In this document: piece after piece, positions 54,328 to 55,976 of the stretch | Layout of the letters: every line of letters starts with the position of its first letter | Numbering within the stretch: the stretch's first letter is position 1 | Notes under the pieces: generated by a model | Told to the model about the DNA's origin: nothing | What the model saw: only the letters and a program-made list of their open reading frames with translations | Databases searched by the model: none | Position numbers and translations under genes: made by a program | Source: Alphaproteobacteria bacterium | Lineage (GTDB): Bacteria; Pseudomonadota; Alphaproteobacteria; UBA828 | Direction: 5' to 3' | Length of the DNA: 55,976 nt | NCBI GenBank assembly: GCA_022826665.1 | Contig: JAJDUK010000077.1 | Coordinates: 1 to 55,976 of the forward strand

Positions 54328-55041
54328 ATGTTCGAACGCATGCACGATACGGCACAAGACCTCCGAAACACCGTCCGGCGCTTCCTCAAGCGCACCGGCA
54401 TCAGTCCCAGCAAGCTGGGAAGGGCAGCGGTGAAAAACCCCAGCTTCGTCTTCAGGCTCCTGAAGGGGAGCTCGCCGCGCCTCAAGACCGCCGACCGCGT
54501 TCTCAAGGCCATGGGCCTCGAGCCCATCGGGCCGCGCTTCCGGCGCGAGATGGAGGCGTACCTGAAGATCACCGGCGCCAATCGCTCGGCGCCGGGCAGG
54601 GAGGTGCTCAAGGACACATCCTTCGTCAAGCGCGTGCTCAAGGGCCGCTCGCCGCAGCTGAAAACCATGGACCGTGTGCGCGACTGGATGCGGCAGAGCA
54701 CGAACGTCGAGGAGTGGCGGCTGATCGAAGTCGCCGGTGCCGCCGAGAACGCCTCTGCAGGCGACGACGGGGAGACGCTTTGGCCGGATGTGGGCGAGGG
54801 CCCGTACATGAACCCGTGCGAGGTGGCTTCCGTGCTGAATGTGACCGAGCGAACCCTGGGCCGCTGGCGGGACGAAGGCAGGGGTCCAGAGTTCTACCAG
54901 GACGGACGGTTCGTGCGCTATGCGCGTGCGAAGGTGGATTCGTGGATGAGGTCCATTGAGGGTTCCTCGCGCCCGGACCCGGGCAAGCCGCCACCCGAAC
55001 CCGACACCGATGAGTCCCCCTGCTCTCCGGAGAGCGAGTAA
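54328..55041 (+). CDS. Regulator with duplicated helix-turn-helix-like domains and a MerR/excisionase-type C-terminal HTH
   Basis: A 237-residue DNA-binding protein. Residues 16-62 and 75-121 are tandem copies of one domain: each has an FVF/FVK-R-x-LKG-x-SP-x-LKT-x-DRV core (FVFRLLKGSSPRLKTADRV and FVKRVLKGRSPQLKTMDRV), offset by 59 residues, similar to compact alphaproteobacterial HTH proteins. A third domain near residues 168-212 (NPCEVASVLNVTERTLGRW, then GRFVRYARAKVDSW) matches excisionase/MerR-type helix-turn-helix folds. The tail is proline-rich. ATG 54328 is chosen by position; ATG 54340 is possible. The stop overlaps the secretin start by one base (TAATG), so the two are coupled, and it may control pilus expression. 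Confidence 0.6.
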   Translation: MFERMHDTAQDLRNTVRRFLKRTGISPSKLGRAAVKNPSFVFRLLKGSSPRLKTADRVLKAMGLEPIGPRFRREMEAYLKITGANRSAPGREVLKDTSFVKRVLKGRSPQLKTMDRVRDWMRQSTNVEEWRLIEVAGAAENASAGDDGETLWPDVGEGPYMNPCEVASVLNVTERTLGRWRDEGRGPEFYQDGRFVRYARAKVDSWMRSIEGSSRPDPGKPPPEPDTDESPCSPESE

Positions 55042-55976
55042 TGGGCGCGCGGACTCGCTTGCGGATCGTGCGGCCTTCGGCGCTGGCGCTCTCTGCCCTG
55101 CTCTCTCTGACCGGCTGCGGCCTGAGCGCAATTGAAGATGCGCGCGAGGAGGCGCGTGCGGTGGCCCGGGATGCCGCGGCGGCGCGCGCGGGCGTATCGG
55201 CCGAGCCCGGCTACGTGACGGTGCGCCGGGTGGACCGGCCCTGGGTCGGGCTGGTGCCAATTAAAGAAGACAAGGGCACGCTGCCCGAGCGCCTGCTTAC
55301 CGAAGACGCGGTTACCCTGCCGCTGGCAGGCGCCGATGACGATGCAGTGCTGGCGGCGCGCATCGAAGCCGTCACCGGAATCCAAGTGCGCTTCGTCGGC
55401 GCCGCCCGTGAGGACGCGGGGAGGCCCTTCGCCGCCGCGGACCTGCTGGTGCCGAACGGCGCCGTCTGGACCGGGCCCCTGGACCGTCTGCTGGACGCCT
55501 GGACCGAGGCCGCCGGCCACGAGTGGCGCTTCGATGCCGACGCGAACCGCATCGAGATCGTGCGCCGGCTGACGGCAGTGTTCCGGGTCAACGCTCTGGC
55601 CGGCACCGAGCGCCACGGCGCCTCGTCGTCGACGCAGGACCAGGCCGGCGAGGACGGATCGAGCAGCCTCAGCGCGCAGTCCATCGAGAGCGAGACCGTC
55701 TACGACCCCTGGCCCGAGATTGAAGAGCAGATCGCGGGGCTCGTGGGCGAGGAGAGCACGGTTTCCGTCTCGCCGGCGAGCGCCTCGGTGACGGTGAGCG
55801 GCGCGCCTGCGGACGTGCGCAAGGTGCGCGGCTACCTCGCCTGGCTCAACCGCGAGGTGCTGCGTCCGGTGACGCTGAGCGTCCACCTCTACGCGGTGCG
55901 TTTCGAGCGCGAGAGCGACCACGGCGTGGATGTCTCGCTCAGCGAGACGCTGGGCTCGTCCGTCGGCCTTTCGGTG
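55041..55976 (+). CDS. pilN: PilN-like type IVb pilus secretin lipoprotein, partial (runs off window)
   Basis: The ATG at 55041 opens a frame to the window end (312 codons seen). A signal peptide ends in lipobox LTGC. The N-terminal half has the secretin N0/N1-like pattern VTVRRVDRPWVGLVPIKEDKGTLPERLLTE, and later TVSVSPASASVTVSGAPADVRKVRGYLAWLNREVLRPVTLSVHLYAV is the N-domain segment just before the secretin pore domain, which lies beyond the window. It is most like PilN of the R64 thin pilus or bundle-forming pilus secretins, associated with conjugative elements. The remainder of the pilus operon should lie downstream. Confidence 0.75.
   Translation, partial: MGARTRLRIVRPSALALSALLSLTGCGLSAIEDAREEARAVARDAAAARAGVSAEPGYVTVRRVDRPWVGLVPIKEDKGTLPERLLTEDAVTLPLAGADDDAVLAARIEAVTGIQVRFVGAAREDAGRPFAAADLLVPNGAVWTGPLDRLLDAWTEAAGHEWRFDADANRIEIVRRLTAVFRVNALAGTERHGASSSTQDQAGEDGSSSLSAQSIESETVYDPWPEIEEQIAGLVGEESTVSVSPASASVTVSGAPADVRKVRGYLAWLNREVLRPVTLSVHLYAVRFERESDHGVDVSLSETLGSSVGLSV

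Overview
The window looks like part of the chromosome of an alphaproteobacterium with high G+C. The evidence is a five-gene F1-ATPase operon (atpHAGDC) with no F0 genes beside it, the neighbourhood slt / dapA / smpB / udg / NYN / folK / ctpA / rppH, a Tat-exported copper nitrite reductase next to an NsrR-type repressor, a TraA (MobF) relaxase of the kind common in alphaproteobacteria, and many genes coupled by ATGA or GTGA overlaps. The first ~700 bases are clearly more A+T rich than the rest.

Layout. 0-5.4 kb is a scar-rich accessory region. It holds an outer-membrane beta-barrel gene behind an in-frame amber codon, a TbpB-like surface lipoprotein, a frameshifted and truncated TraA relaxase, and an IS5-family transposase relic. 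5.5-15.7 kb is the most striking part, a bacterial sterol biosynthesis locus. On the minus strand, five overlapping or near-contiguous genes run sdmB, sdmA (C-4 demethylation), a sterol C-14 reductase, a CYP51 sterol 14-alpha-demethylase, and one 1137-residue protein that fuses squalene epoxidase to oxidosqualene cyclase. Facing them on the plus strand is a sterol C-24 methyltransferase. Divergent from that is a five-helix membrane protein that I argue may be an EBP-like sterol delta8 isomerase. Together they could take squalene to a C-14 and C-4 demethylated, C-24 alkylated sterol. Decayed mobile elements lie on both sides (IS5 relic on the left, DUF4338/DruA-like relic on the right).

17.7-43.9 kb is mostly ordinary chromosome: an orphan HigA antitoxin, a SulP-STAS transporter with a cyclic-nucleotide-binding-like tail, GST, class III aminotransferase, MlaA, threonine dehydratase, Slt, DapA, SmpB, UDG, NYN nuclease, FolK, CtpA, RppH, a ferritin-like protein, NirK/NsrR, a nitrilase-family amidohydrolase, the ATP synthase F1 operon, a peroxiredoxin-like protein and RidA.

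43.99-51.96 kb is a defective prophage on the minus strand. It keeps a truncated head protease/scaffold gene, a decoration protein, the major capsid protein, a truncated DUF1833 protein, an NlpC/P60 hydrolase, a J-like tip protein and a tail-collar protein. Connector, tail-tube and tape-measure genes are missing, consistent with an internal deletion near 49.3 kb. A family of hairpin-rich interspersed repeats (20.7, 48.4, 48.9 and 51.9 kb) sits at several gene boundaries and at the prophage edge. 52.1-56 kb is a second mobile-element-like module: another DUF4338 relic, a VapBC-type pair, an S24 repressor divergent from a regulator with duplicated helix-turn-helix domains, and the start of a PilN-like type IVb pilus secretin that runs off the window.
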